Origin: Microbulbifer harenosus
GTDB lineage: Bacteria; Pseudomonadota; Gammaproteobacteria; Pseudomonadales; Cellvibrionaceae
Direction of reading: 5' to 3'
Assembly (NCBI RefSeq): GCF_005771435.1
Contig: NZ_VANI01000002.1
Span: 1 to 64,000 of the forward strand
Length of the DNA: 64,000 nt
The notes beneath the pieces are model-generated. The model saw only the letters and a program-made list of their open reading frames with translations, was not told the origin of the DNA and made no database searches. Both the position numbers and the translations under genes were made by a program. Below are positions 26,539 through 39,580 of this stretch, piece after piece (position 1 is the stretch's first letter; each line of letters opens with the position of its first letter).

Positions 26539-26592
26539 CGTCATTCCCGCGCAGGAACGTCATGCCGGGCTTGATCCGGGGCGGGATGACGA
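26539..26592. repeat. Palindromic repeat after purU
   Basis: The pattern CGTCATTCCCGCGCAGGAA, then GTCATGCCGGGCTTGATCC, then GGGGCGGGATGACG gives an imperfect inverted repeat of the same family as 11092-11307. It lies between purU and the lipoprotein gene. Confidence 0.65.
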
Positions 26593-26623
26593 CCATGGGA
26601 TCAATTTGCTGGTTGGGGAAACT

Positions 26624-27022
26624 ATGTTTGGTAGAAATTTCGTTCTGTTTTCAGTCGCCTGTGTTTTAACGGCTTGCGCCAGTGAACCCACCGCGCCCAA
26701 CCCGGGCCTGAAGGAATCCTTCCATACTGAAATTTCCGCCAACGGTTCCAAGCGCTTTACTTATGCGCTGGAAATGGCGGTGCCAGAACTCCGCGGCCCC
26801 TATACCGAAAATCCGAACATGCGTGGCGGCATGACGCGCACCGATGGTATGCGCAGAGCGTCGCGGGGGCAGCGTATGGATATCAATTACGCGCTGGATT
26901 TGAAACTGAAGGAGACCCGCTTTTGCCGAGACGGGTATTTTGTAATTGATCGCGTGGTTTCCCAGCACGGTGGGGAAATTCGCGGTGAGTGCAGAGACGG
27001 CGCGGAACAAAGGGTGAACTGA
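26624..27022 (+). CDS. Small putative lipoprotein
   Basis: 132 residues starting MFGRNFVLFSVACVLTACAS. The VLTAC lipobox predicts lipidation of Cys19 and anchoring in an outer or inner membrane. The mature part of about 114 residues has no domain I recognise; it contains two further cysteines (RFCRDGYFV, GECRDG) that could form a disulfide in the periplasm. An ATG six codons upstream (26606) is less likely because it would lengthen the signal peptide. A strong hairpin follows at 27110. Confidence 0.72.
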   Translation: MFGRNFVLFSVACVLTACASEPTAPNPGLKESFHTEISANGSKRFTYALEMAVPELRGPYTENPNMRGGMTRTDGMRRASRGQRMDINYALDLKLKETRFCRDGYFVIDRVVSQHGGEIRGECRDGAEQRVN

Positions 27023-27109
27023 TCCTGGTTTCTGATCTGCAAGCGATTTGGATGTAGTAGTTCAAACGGTCGGTTTTCTCCCACTGCTCCGACCTTCATT
27101 CCCCTCCCC

Positions 27110-27186
27110 AAAAAAGCCGGTGTTGTACTGCGATTATTGATTTACACGCTTGTGTAATTTTTCGCTGCTGCCACCGGCTTCTTTTT
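27110..27186 (+). terminator. Long double-stem hairpin with poly-T tail (terminator or small RNA 3' end)
   Basis: An outer stem, AAAAGCCGGTG with CACCGGCTTCTTTT, encloses about 49 bases that contain a second perfect hairpin, TTACAC-GCTT-GTGTAA (27142-27157). It ends in T-rich sequence 88 bases after the lipoprotein stop. The nested structure is larger than an ordinary terminator. Confidence 0.6.
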
Positions 27187-27797
27187 AGTCATTTTCTGGC
27201 ATCTCAATACTGATCTTTTTGTGACGCCCTTTTGGATTGTCGCTTCTTCACTTTTTCCTACCATAGGTTTTACCTATCAAGGCCATTGGCGTATTTTTTC
27301 ATTTCACTCTGGTTGAGTTTTTCATATCGAAATTTAAGAGCTTTTGCGGATGATTAAATCTTTAAGTGTGAAATTTCAAAAGAAATTTTGCTAATGACGT
27401 GTTTTTCTCTGAGCATCAAAGTTGCTTGTTTTGCGAACTGTGTGGTTGTTATTCGCACAAAAATGACGTTTTTTTTTATGCTTGAAAGTCATGTGAGGTT
27501 ATTTGTTCATATCTACGCTATGGCGCTTTGGGTCTAACGACCGGCGTGAAAATCGACTAATTTGACGAATGATCAGTTCAGGACTAAAAACTGAGGGGAG
27601 CGGAAATAACGCCAAAAAGGATTCCGAGAGCGGTTCCGCAATATTCCCAAATAATTTGCCCAACTAGTTTACTCAAACCAAAGGGGCTGGATTCAAACTA
27701 GCTTGCAGGTGCCGATTTTTCCGTTTTCAAACGGTGGACATCGGCATCGGATCAATTGCTTTGTCTGGCGAAAAAGAATTAAGAACAGGGAACCAGT
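27187..27797 (+). other. AT-rich gene-free region
   Basis: About 610 bases with many T runs, visibly poorer in GC than the flanking genes, and without a supported gene. It must contain the promoter of the V4R-like gene at 27798. I could not pick out a reliable -35/-10 pair, operator or RNA structure in it. A regulatory role or a foreign origin are both possible. Confidence 0.4.
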
Positions 27798-28625
27798 ATG
27801 GAAGTGGAAGTTACGGTTTATTCAGACCGGAAGGATGGACTGCTGAGGGCAATGGGTACCGTGGTGATCGGCTGTGGATTTACCCTGCTGCGCCAGCGCA
27901 TGCTTCCCACTCCCAACGGCATTGAGCTGTGGCTGAATTTGAAAGGCGAGCAGGGGCGGCTGTTGGAACTGGAAGATCAGCTCAGCTCCCACCCCCTGGT
28001 GACCGGATTCGAGGCCAATCATTTACCAACCGCTTCTGCACATACCCCGGCTGCGCGACCGACAGGCGCACTATCACATACCACACCCGGAAACACGCAG
28101 GCTTATCGCAAGGCGGGCTCCACGCCGCCATCTCCGAAAATCACTTCCACTGGAAACGGTAAGAGAAACACCGTCGCTGTTCCCGCGACCGACATCATAG
28201 AAGCGGCTCTTCCCTCGCTGGCGAGAAGCTATCCCAGGATTTTTCCTCAGTTGCTGGATCTGCGGGATCAGATTGCCGAGGATCAGTGGGGTGTGAGTCT
28301 CAAGTTTATAGGAATTCGCGTCGGCGCTTGGGTGTACAAGCGAGATTACGCTTTGGGCGGGCAGTTGGATCTCAAAAGCGCAATGCGCCATATCGCACTG
28401 CCGGCGATGAAAACCCTGTTGCCGACAGAGGCCCATGACTACGCCATTCATGTAAAAAACAACCCGTTTTGCATGCCGGGTAGCCGGTGTCGGAATGGTG
28501 AGTTTTTTTGCGGCTTTCTGCAGGGGCTGTTGCAGGACTCTGGCGGCAGCGGCCGCGTGGTTGTGCGGGAAATTGAATGCCGCAGTGAAGGGCAAAAGGA
28601 GTGTGTGTTCGAGGTAGTGGATTAG
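27798..28625 (+). CDS. V4R-like sensor/binding protein with N-terminal ACT-like segment
   Basis: A 275-residue cytoplasmic protein. Residues 1-75 look ACT-like (beta-strand-rich, FTLLRQRMLPTPNGIELWLNLKG). A disordered Thr/Pro/Ser linker covers about residues 78-125. The C-terminal 150 residues resemble the V4R (4-vinyl reductase) family: a helical part (LPSLARSYPRIFPQLLDL), then a cysteine-rich core FCMPGSRCRNGEFFCGFLQGLLQ and the typical ending VREIECRSEGQKECVFEV. V4R domains bind small hydrophobic ligands, often with cysteine-bound metal. The MHYT protein gene follows 70 bases downstream on the same strand, so the two may act together in sensing. Family assignment is moderate; the ligand is unknown. 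Confidence 0.65.
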   Translation: MEVEVTVYSDRKDGLLRAMGTVVIGCGFTLLRQRMLPTPNGIELWLNLKGEQGRLLELEDQLSSHPLVTGFEANHLPTASAHTPAARPTGALSHTTPGNTQAYRKAGSTPPSPKITSTGNGKRNTVAVPATDIIEAALPSLARSYPRIFPQLLDLRDQIAEDQWGVSLKFIGIRVGAWVYKRDYALGGQLDLKSAMRHIALPAMKTLLPTEAHDYAIHVKNNPFCMPGSRCRNGEFFCGFLQGLLQDSGGSGRVVVREIECRSEGQKECVFEVVD

Positions 28626-28695
28626 GTTCCTGACGCGGGTCGTCTTGAGTCCGCACAGAAAACCAAAGGATAAATATAAATAACGAGGAACGTTT

Positions 28696-29433
28696 ATGAT
28701 TGCTGAATACAATCCTGTGCTGGTGGTTCTGTCTTTTGTGGTATCGGTTCTGGGGTCATTTACCGCCTTACAGATGGCGGTAGCCATTCCTCTCGCCCGC
28801 GACGGAGACGAAAAAAGAAATGCCATTCTCAAGGCCGGAATCGCGATGGGCGGTGGCGCCATCTGGTCGATGCATTTTATTGCCATGCTCGCCTTCGACA
28901 TGGGGATGCCAGTAGCTTATGACACCTTCCTTACGATTCTGTCGGCGATGATCGCAATGGCGGCGTGTTCGGTTGGCCTGGCAATCGCCGGCATCGGTCT
29001 GTTCACCTTTGAAAAACTGTTGCCCGCCGGAGTATTTATGGGGTGCGGCGTAGCCGGTATGCATTATATGGGCATGGCGGCCATGATCATGCCGATGGAA
29101 GTCAGCTACAACCTCAACATTCTGATTATTTCCGTGGTGATAGGTGTAGTCGCCTCTTGCGCGGCGCTGTGGATGGCTTTCCATATGCGAGGCAAGTGGC
29201 AGATGTTCGGCAGTTCTCTACTTATGGGCGTGGCGGTTTGCGGCATGCACTACACCGGTATGGCGGCGGCAAAATATCAGCACACGGATGCGGTGCAGAA
29301 TGTTGGATTCATGGGCGTGATGCAGGGCGAATACCTGGGGCTCAGTATCTTCATGGTAATGTCCAGCCTGCTGTTGCTGACACTGGCGATCAGTAGCCAT
29401 CGCCGTAAGCAGCGCGAACAGCTCGCGATCTGA
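28696..29433 (+). CDS. MHYT-domain integral membrane sensor, stand-alone
   Basis: A 245-residue membrane protein with seven predicted helices. The three diagnostic MHYT motifs are WSMHFIAMLAF (helix 2), GMHYMGMAAM (helix 4) and GMHYTGMAAA (helix 6). The family is proposed to bind copper at these Met/His residues and to sense O2, CO or NO. Usually MHYT is fused to GGDEF/EAL or kinase outputs; here there is no output domain, only a short basic tail. Its partner could be the V4R-like protein encoded 70 bases upstream. A hairpin terminator follows at 29466. Confidence 0.88.
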   Translation: MIAEYNPVLVVLSFVVSVLGSFTALQMAVAIPLARDGDEKRNAILKAGIAMGGGAIWSMHFIAMLAFDMGMPVAYDTFLTILSAMIAMAACSVGLAIAGIGLFTFEKLLPAGVFMGCGVAGMHYMGMAAMIMPMEVSYNLNILIISVVIGVVASCAALWMAFHMRGKWQMFGSSLLMGVAVCGMHYTGMAAAKYQHTDAVQNVGFMGVMQGEYLGLSIFMVMSSLLLLTLAISSHRRKQREQLAI

Positions 29434-29465
29434 GCGCTACAAATAGGCTCTGGAATTTCCTTAAT

Positions 29466-29502
29466 GCCAGTCGGTTAAGACAACTGACTGGCGTTTTCTT
29501 TT
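29466..29502 (+). terminator. Rho-independent terminator after MHYT gene
   Basis: GCCAGTCGGTT, loop AAGAC, AACTGACTGGC, then GTTTTCTTTT. It lies 33 bases after the MHYT stop and matches an intrinsic terminator. Confidence 0.8.
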
Positions 29503-29601
29503 GCGGCGACGCATTTCTGCGGCTGCTTGTAGACAACGAACATGGAGTCACTCTGTCTACTGCTATGGTTTATAGGACCGGCAGACTGGGAGAGCAGATT
29601 A

Positions 29602-30978
29602 ATGTTCGTCGAGCGCATCAAGACAGAGGGGCTGGCCCAGCTCTCCTACCTGATTGGTGATGGCAGTGAAGCGGCGGTGATTGATCCACGTCGCGACTGT
29701 GAGGTCTATGCACAGATGGCGCGAGAGCGCGGCTGCCGTATCACGCACATCTTTGAAACCCACCGCAACGAAGATCTGGTCTCCGGCGCGCCGATCCTGG
29801 CGACCATGACCGGTGCATCGGTCCACCATGGCCCCAATGCCGCGGGGACTGTGGTGTATGCGGATATTGTTTGCGAAGGCGACCAGTTCGCCATTGGAAA
29901 TCTGTGCCTGAAGGTACTGGAAACCCCGGGGCACACCGACGACAGCCTGTCGTTTGCGATCTACGACGGCGGTTATGGCGACGGGGCGGTGGGGGTGTTC
30001 ACCGGCGATGCGCTGTTTGTGGGCGACGTGGGGCGCACGGATTTCTACCCTGAGCGCGCCGAAGAGGTTGCCGGCAAGCTGTACGACAGCCTGCAAAAGA
30101 TCGTCGCGCTCGGTGATCAGACCAACCTCTACCCGGCGCACGGTGCGGGGTCAGTGTGTGGCAACAAGATGGCCGACCGGGATTTTTCCACCATCGGTTA
30201 CGAGCGCCACAATAATCCCATGCTGCAGTTCGACCGGCGCGAAGCCTTCATACAGGCGAAGCTGGAGGAGCACCACAACCAACCCCCGTATTTCCACGTT
30301 ATGGAGCGCATCAATCTGGTGGGGGCGGCACCGGCTTCGCCGCTGCTGACGCCGCGGGTGCTGGACATACCGTCGTTCGATGGCGTGGCGGGCCGCGCGG
30401 TGCTGGTGGACGTACGCGGGATTTCTGCATTTCTCGGCGCCCATGTCCCGGGTAGCCTGGCGCTGCCGGTGGGCATGATTGCGGCGTTTGCGGGCTGGTA
30501 TCTGGATGAGCACGAGGAGCTAATACTGATTGCCGACAGCGCCACCCAGGCCGAGGCGGCGGCGCGCAATCTCACGCGCATTGGTTATGACCACCTGTTG
30601 GGCTACCTGAACACGGCGATGCCCGGCTGGGCCGCGGCGGGCAGGCCCTTCCGTTCTGTACCGGTGATCGATGCGCAGGAGGTGAAAACACGGATCGGCA
30701 ATAAGAGAGAAAACTGGGTTCTGCTGGACGTGCGCGATCGGGGGGAAATAAGCGAGGGCATTATCAAAGGGGCGGAAACCATCTATGTCGGCAAGCTGCC
30801 GGAGCAGCTCGACAGACTGGCGAAAGACCGCAACTACACGGTGATGTGTGCCAGCGGCGCCCGTGCGACCATCGCCGCGTCGGTGCTGCTGCGCGCGGGA
30901 TTCCACAATGTCGACGTGTTCCTGGGGTCCATGGGTGCTTGGCGCGCTGCCGGTGGCGAGGTGGTCGAGCCTTCCTGA
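29602..30978 (+). CDS. Metallo-beta-lactamase/double-rhodanese sulfur enzyme (persulfide dioxygenase-like)
   Basis: A 458-residue fusion. The N-terminal lactamase domain of about 250 residues is of the ETHE1 type (LAQLSYLIGDGSEAAVIDPRRD, FTGDALFVGDVGRTDFYP, LYPAHGAGSVCG). Two rhodanese domains follow. The first lacks a cysteine in its active loop (IADSATQAEAA); the second has one (VMCASGARATIAAS). The usual THxHxDH motif is altered to ETHRNEDLVSG, so the second metal His is missing; I recall this variant in a clade of such fusions. ETHE1-type enzymes oxidise glutathione persulfide to sulfite, and rhodaneses move sulfane sulfur. The ATG at 29602 follows a GGGAGAG ribosome site. Confidence 0.8.
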   Translation: MFVERIKTEGLAQLSYLIGDGSEAAVIDPRRDCEVYAQMARERGCRITHIFETHRNEDLVSGAPILATMTGASVHHGPNAAGTVVYADIVCEGDQFAIGNLCLKVLETPGHTDDSLSFAIYDGGYGDGAVGVFTGDALFVGDVGRTDFYPERAEEVAGKLYDSLQKIVALGDQTNLYPAHGAGSVCGNKMADRDFSTIGYERHNNPMLQFDRREAFIQAKLEEHHNQPPYFHVMERINLVGAAPASPLLTPRVLDIPSFDGVAGRAVLVDVRGISAFLGAHVPGSLALPVGMIAAFAGWYLDEHEELILIADSATQAEAAARNLTRIGYDHLLGYLNTAMPGWAAAGRPFRSVPVIDAQEVKTRIGNKRENWVLLDVRDRGEISEGIIKGAETIYVGKLPEQLDRLAKDRNYTVMCASGARATIAASVLLRAGFHNVDVFLGSMGAWRAAGGEVVEPS

Positions 30979-31000
30979 GGGGCTGGACCGGATGCGCACC

Positions 31001-31038
31001 AACAAAAAAGCCGGAGGGGTGCTCCGGCTTTTTTGTTT
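31001..31038. terminator. Bidirectional rho-independent terminator
   Basis: AAAAAAGCCGGAG, loop GGGTG, CTCCGGCTTTTTT: a GC stem flanked by A and T runs on both sides. It lies between the convergent ends of the rhodanese fusion and gcvP and works for both. Confidence 0.92.
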
Positions 31039-31052
31039 CTAGCGACGAAACG

Positions 31053-33944
<2,892 letters not shown>

Positions 33945-34389
33945 GGTGGGTGGATTCCTGTAAACACTATGTGCTGCCGGCGCGCGGGTGCCGGAGTTCC
34001 GGCGATTCCTGACGTGGAAGGTACCGGTAAAAATAGCAAAGTGAGCCGAAAGCAACGGCCCGTTTCAATAAAGGACGGACAGAACCGTGTCCCCGATTAT
34101 CCGGGGGCCGGACGGCGCGCATCTTAGCAATCGCGGTGATTCCGGGCAATTCGTGCTCAATCAGGTTAAATATGTGCTGGATCCGGGGCGCTTTTGTGAC
34201 ATATATCCTGTCTTTGTGTATGTGGCGTTATTTTGTTCTGCCAGTTGTGGCGTGTACCGGCAAAGTGGGGGGAACTGAACCATACTGACTGGATAAAAAA
34301 AGTGGCGGACGTGTGCCGTCTTGCTTGCACTCGGTGGCCGATAGTCGCCGGGCTTGCAGCATCAATCCCAAGGATTCGGGGGTTCCACC
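33945..34389. other. Intergenic region between gcvP and cyclase gene
   Basis: This gap of about 445 bases between divergent genes should hold both promoters. I found no gene, riboswitch fold, strong hairpin or repeat in it. The cyclase frame is open back to a TTG at 34354. Confidence 0.4.
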
Positions 34390-36117
34390 GTGGTGCGATT
34401 GACCAGCCTCAACACTTTGCGATTTAAGGCGAGCGTGTTTTCGCTTCTGCTGGTGGTGGCCATGTGCCTGTTCTTTATTCTGCTCGGCAATGGCAACCTT
34501 CAGTCCCTGCTGGCGAAAAGCCGCGAGCATCGCTATCTCAATTTCCAGTTCCAGATATCCGGACTCTTGCAGGAATCCCGCCAGGAGCTTGCGCGCCTGG
34601 CGGAGCTGATTGCGCTCAGCGAGCGCGGACGGATTTCCTCGCGCGAGGAGCTGCGCCAAAGCCTTGAGCGCCAGTGGCCGATCCTGCAGCAGAGCTGGGA
34701 TCTCCACGCCGTGACCATTTACGACGCCGGCGACAGGCCGCCGTTGGGTTGGGGGGCATCCCACTACCGCCTGAACGCGGAGCAGGTGCAGCGGGTACTG
34801 CGGGGAGCACAACCCCTGGAGCAGGTGCGGTGTGCGCCGACCTGTGTACAGGCACTGGTGGTGCCCATGCGTGCCCGCGATGGTGACTACCTGCTACAGC
34901 TGGAGCGGCCGCTGACGGAGCAATTGCGGCGTTTCCGGGAAATGACCGGTACCGACATCGGCATATTGTCGGCGGTGCACCAGCAGCCGTCACCGCACGC
35001 GGGTGGCCGGTACCTGGCCGGCTTGCAACGCGAGGTGCTCTCGCTCACGTCGCGCGAGCGGATACTGCCCGTGCTGAACCGGGCGGCAGCCGAAGTGAGT
35101 AGCCTGAACGGTTTGCAACGGGTGTATGCGCTGGAGCAGCGTCAGTTTGATATCCGCACCATGAGTGTGGATGTGGACCCCAATGGTGCGCAGTTTGTGT
35201 TTATCGAGGACATCTCCTCGCAGATGGTGCACATCGACGAATCGCTTAAGTTACTGCTGCTGTTTTCTGTGCTCGGCGTGTTGATTTTCTGCGCCGCGGT
35301 AGCGGGTACTTTGTGGCGCCCGATCGAGCGCTTGCGACGGTTGGCTGAGGCGCTGCCACTGCTTACAAATGGCCGCTTCAACGACGCGCGCCAGCTGATC
35401 CGGCCGGTGCGCAAATCGCCGGGCAGGTACGATGAGCTGGATGTGCTGGACGATACCGGGCTCACGGTGTGCGACCAGTTGGAAGACATGAACGAGATGG
35501 TCACCCGCAAGACGGCGCAGCTGGAGCAGATCGCCATGCACGACAGTCTCACCGGGCTCAATAACCGTTTCAGTCTGATGGAGCAGCTGGAGTTTCATCT
35601 GGAGCTGGCGCGCCATCAACCGGACTTTCTGAATGAACGCGGCTATCTGTTTTTTATCGACCTGGACGATTTCAAACAGGTGAATGATACCCTGGGCCAT
35701 CAGGGCGGTGATGAGCTGCTGAGCGTGATTGCGCGACGTCTGCTCAGCGTGATGCGCTGCGGCGATATCGTCGCGCGCTTGGGCGGCGATGAATTCTGTG
35801 TGTTCGTACGTGCGATTCGCGAGCCTGACGCCCACCGGGTTCTAGCGGAGAAACTGCTCAATACGGTGGCGCAGCCGGTAAAAATCAACGGCAACCTGGT
35901 CGCCGTCACCATGAGCGTGGGTGTGGTGGCGGTGGAAAACAGAGACGACACGCTGGAGTCCATTCTGCAGAAGGCAGACATGGCGATGTACCACGCCAAA
36001 CGTCACGGAAAAAACAAGTATCAGTTGTACTCCCCCAGCCTGCCGGGGCTGTCGGTGCCTGATTCCAGTGATGTCATCCCGCCGCTGGAACTGGTGGTGT
36101 CAAAACCGCGCGGGTAA
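34390..36117 (+). CDS. Membrane diguanylate cyclase with periplasmic sensor
   Basis: About 575 residues from a GTG at 34390 (a TTG at 34354 is also possible). Transmembrane helix 1 (ASVFSLLLVVAMCLFFILLG) is followed by a periplasmic sensor region of roughly 240 residues, helix 2 (LLLLFSVLGVLIFCAAVAG), a HAMP-like linker with coiled coil (DQLEDMNEMVTRKTAQLEQ), and a C-terminal GGDEF domain. The active site RLGGDEFC is intact, with DSLTGLNNR and FFIDLDDFKQVNDTLGH, so cyclic di-GMP synthesis is likely. There is no EAL domain. The sensor has a Cys pair (RCAPTC) that might form a disulfide. The ligand is unknown. Confidence 0.92.
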   Translation: MVRLTSLNTLRFKASVFSLLLVVAMCLFFILLGNGNLQSLLAKSREHRYLNFQFQISGLLQESRQELARLAELIALSERGRISSREELRQSLERQWPILQQSWDLHAVTIYDAGDRPPLGWGASHYRLNAEQVQRVLRGAQPLEQVRCAPTCVQALVVPMRARDGDYLLQLERPLTEQLRRFREMTGTDIGILSAVHQQPSPHAGGRYLAGLQREVLSLTSRERILPVLNRAAAEVSSLNGLQRVYALEQRQFDIRTMSVDVDPNGAQFVFIEDISSQMVHIDESLKLLLLFSVLGVLIFCAAVAGTLWRPIERLRRLAEALPLLTNGRFNDARQLIRPVRKSPGRYDELDVLDDTGLTVCDQLEDMNEMVTRKTAQLEQIAMHDSLTGLNNRFSLMEQLEFHLELARHQPDFLNERGYLFFIDLDDFKQVNDTLGHQGGDELLSVIARRLLSVMRCGDIVARLGGDEFCVFVRAIREPDAHRVLAEKLLNTVAQPVKINGNLVAVTMSVGVVAVENRDDTLESILQKADMAMYHAKRHGKNKYQLYSPSLPGLSVPDSSDVIPPLELVVSKPRG

Positions 36118-36277
36118 GTTGGCCGCCCGGCAACCCTGCACCCTTTTCCACCCTTATTTCCGGCGCCTTTTCCTGCACTGGTCTATGTTTAATTTAGCGG
36201 GCTGTTAAAAGCAGCATATTAAGCGGGGCCAAAAGCCCGGCGCTAAGAGACTTGAAGGGCCAACCAGTCGCACTGTC

Positions 36278-36514
36278 ATGGCGAGCAAGATTTTCACCAC
36301 CAACGACCAGCTGCTCGGCAGCTACCTGCGCAATCTGATGGAGTCTGCCGGTTACTCGGTGCTCACCCAGAAAACCCGCATAGAGACGTCGCAGGAACCG
36401 CAGCAAAGCTTTGGCAATATCGATTGGCACTCCGAGCTGTGGCTGATCCACGACGCGGATCTCGCCAAGGCCCAGCAGTTCCTGCAGCAGGCGCTTTCCC
36501 GGGAGAGCGCCTGA
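36278..36514 (+). CDS. Small DUF2007-like protein
   Basis: 78 residues, cytoplasmic. The pattern (FTTNDQLLGSYLRNLMESAGYSVLTQ, then a Gly/Trp-containing turn and ELWLIHDADLAKAQQFL) resembles the DUF2007 putative signal-transducing family, whose members fold like a small ACT/PII-type domain. The ribosome site is weak (GAAGGG, about 20 bases upstream). It stands between the diguanylate cyclase and argS; a link to either is unproven. Confidence 0.65.
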   Translation: MASKIFTTNDQLLGSYLRNLMESAGYSVLTQKTRIETSQEPQQSFGNIDWHSELWLIHDADLAKAQQFLQQALSRESA

Positions 36515-36580
36515 GCCGATAAACTCCCTCTGTCACTCCGGCTCATTCGAGTCGCCGGAAGGACGTTACCCGGAAATTCC

Positions 36581-38494
<1,914 letters not shown>

Positions 38495-38505
38495 TCAGAT
38501 TTACC

Positions 38506-38533
38506 TTGATAATAGAGTCTCGTAGTGTACAAT
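38506..38533 (+). promoter_or_regulatory. Sigma-70-type promoter of the AraC regulator
   Basis: TTGATA (38506-38511) and TACAAT (38528-38533) are 16 bases apart. Transcription would start near 38540, directly before the Fur box at 38541 and about 40 bases before the regulator's ATG. Confidence 0.65.
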
Positions 38534-38540
38534 CATTGCT

Positions 38541-38559
38541 AATGATAATTGTTATCATT
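38541..38559 (+). promoter_or_regulatory. Near-perfect Fur box controlling the cluster regulator
   Basis: AATGATAATTGTTATCATT contains TGATAAT-T-GTTATCA, differing from the 7-1-7 Fur motif (TGATAAT-N-ATTATCA) at one base. It lies at the expected transcription start, so Fur-Fe(II) would block the promoter. It is the strongest iron-control signal in the window. Confidence 0.88.
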
Positions 38560-38578
38560 AAGGCTAAGGATCAAGAAA

Positions 38579-39580
38579 ATGGATTTGTCAGGTCTCGAGC
38601 CCGCTAACTGCAGACCGTTCAGTGTTGCAGATCACTATCTGATGGAAAGGGGGAGTGAACAGGGAAAGTGGCACCGGGTGTCGCTGCCGCCGGAAAAGGG
38701 GGCGACGGAATTTATCACCTGCCGTATCTGTGAGGATATCTCGCTTACGCGCAGTCTCTGCACCTTTGTCAGTCCCTTCCTGTCGCGCGTGTGTTACCCG
38801 ATGGACACAACCCTGCTGGTTTTTGGCTTCCGGGGGCGCAGCGCCATTGGTTTTTCCGAGGACGATCTCTCCCACGTGGTCAGGCCCGGCGACGTCTGGA
38901 TGGTCAATACCGGAGGCGAGGCTTTGTACCGTTACACGCCGGCGCACGATCTGAATGAAATGGTGGTGATCAAGTATGCCACCCGTCGAATCGGCTTCGT
39001 GTTCCCGCAACAGACGCGAGCCGTGCTTCGCGGCGACCGCCCGTGGATTGTGCGGCTGGGCTATCAGGAGTCCAACGACTCATGGATATCCGATCTGCTG
39101 AACAATGGCTTTACCTCCTCACTGGACTGCCTGCGGGCGGAAGCCCGCGCCCTGGATGTGCTGGCGCGCTGGCTGCGACCGCTGACAGATACGGTGGACG
39201 AAGCCCGTGTGGCTCCGGGCATCGATGGCGATCCGCATCTGGAGCAGGCCATCCGCCTGCTCACCAGGGACCTCGCGGCCACTCCATCGCTGGAGGAGCT
39301 GTCCCGGGTTTTGGGGATGAGTCACACCCGCCTGAATCGCGCCTTCAAGCGCGCGTTTGGCAAAACCGTGTTCAGCTGGCTACGGGATTATCGTCTCGCA
39401 CGCGCGCGCGCAGCGTTGAAAGACGGTCATCGCAGCATCACGGATATCGCCTTTCAGTGCGGTTTCAGCAGTGCCAGCCATTTTTCCCAGTCGTTCAAAC
39501 AGTGTTATGGCTGCACACCGGTGGAATTCCGCAGCAGCCACAAATTGCAGGAAGTCTATTGTGAATACGGAACCCGTTGA
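38579..39580 (+). CDS. AraC-family activator of the cluster (PchR/PdtC-like role)
   Basis: A 333-residue regulator with an N-terminal effector-binding region of about 220 residues and a C-terminal double helix-turn-helix (LEELSRVLGMSHTRLNRAFKR, then ITDIAFQCGFSSASHFSQSFKQCYGCTPVEFR). Siderophore loci often encode such a regulator, repressed by Fur and activated by the ferri-siderophore (PchR for pyochelin). The promoter and Fur box at 38506-38559 support this. AAGGA precedes the ATG at 38579. The exporter gene starts inside its 3' end (39561), so the two are translationally coupled. It probably activates the minus-strand operon and the receptor gene, neither of which has an obvious Fur box. 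Confidence 0.88.
   Translation: MDLSGLEPANCRPFSVADHYLMERGSEQGKWHRVSLPPEKGATEFITCRICEDISLTRSLCTFVSPFLSRVCYPMDTTLLVFGFRGRSAIGFSEDDLSHVVRPGDVWMVNTGGEALYRYTPAHDLNEMVVIKYATRRIGFVFPQQTRAVLRGDRPWIVRLGYQESNDSWISDLLNNGFTSSLDCLRAEARALDVLARWLRPLTDTVDEARVAPGIDGDPHLEQAIRLLTRDLAATPSLEELSRVLGMSHTRLNRAFKRAFGKTVFSWLRDYRLARARAALKDGHRSITDIAFQCGFSSASHFSQSFKQCYGCTPVEFRSSHKLQEVYCEYGTR

Noticed and set aside
33945-34389. Glycine riboswitch upstream of gcvP
   Set aside because: I found no tandem aptamer-like conserved core in the gap.
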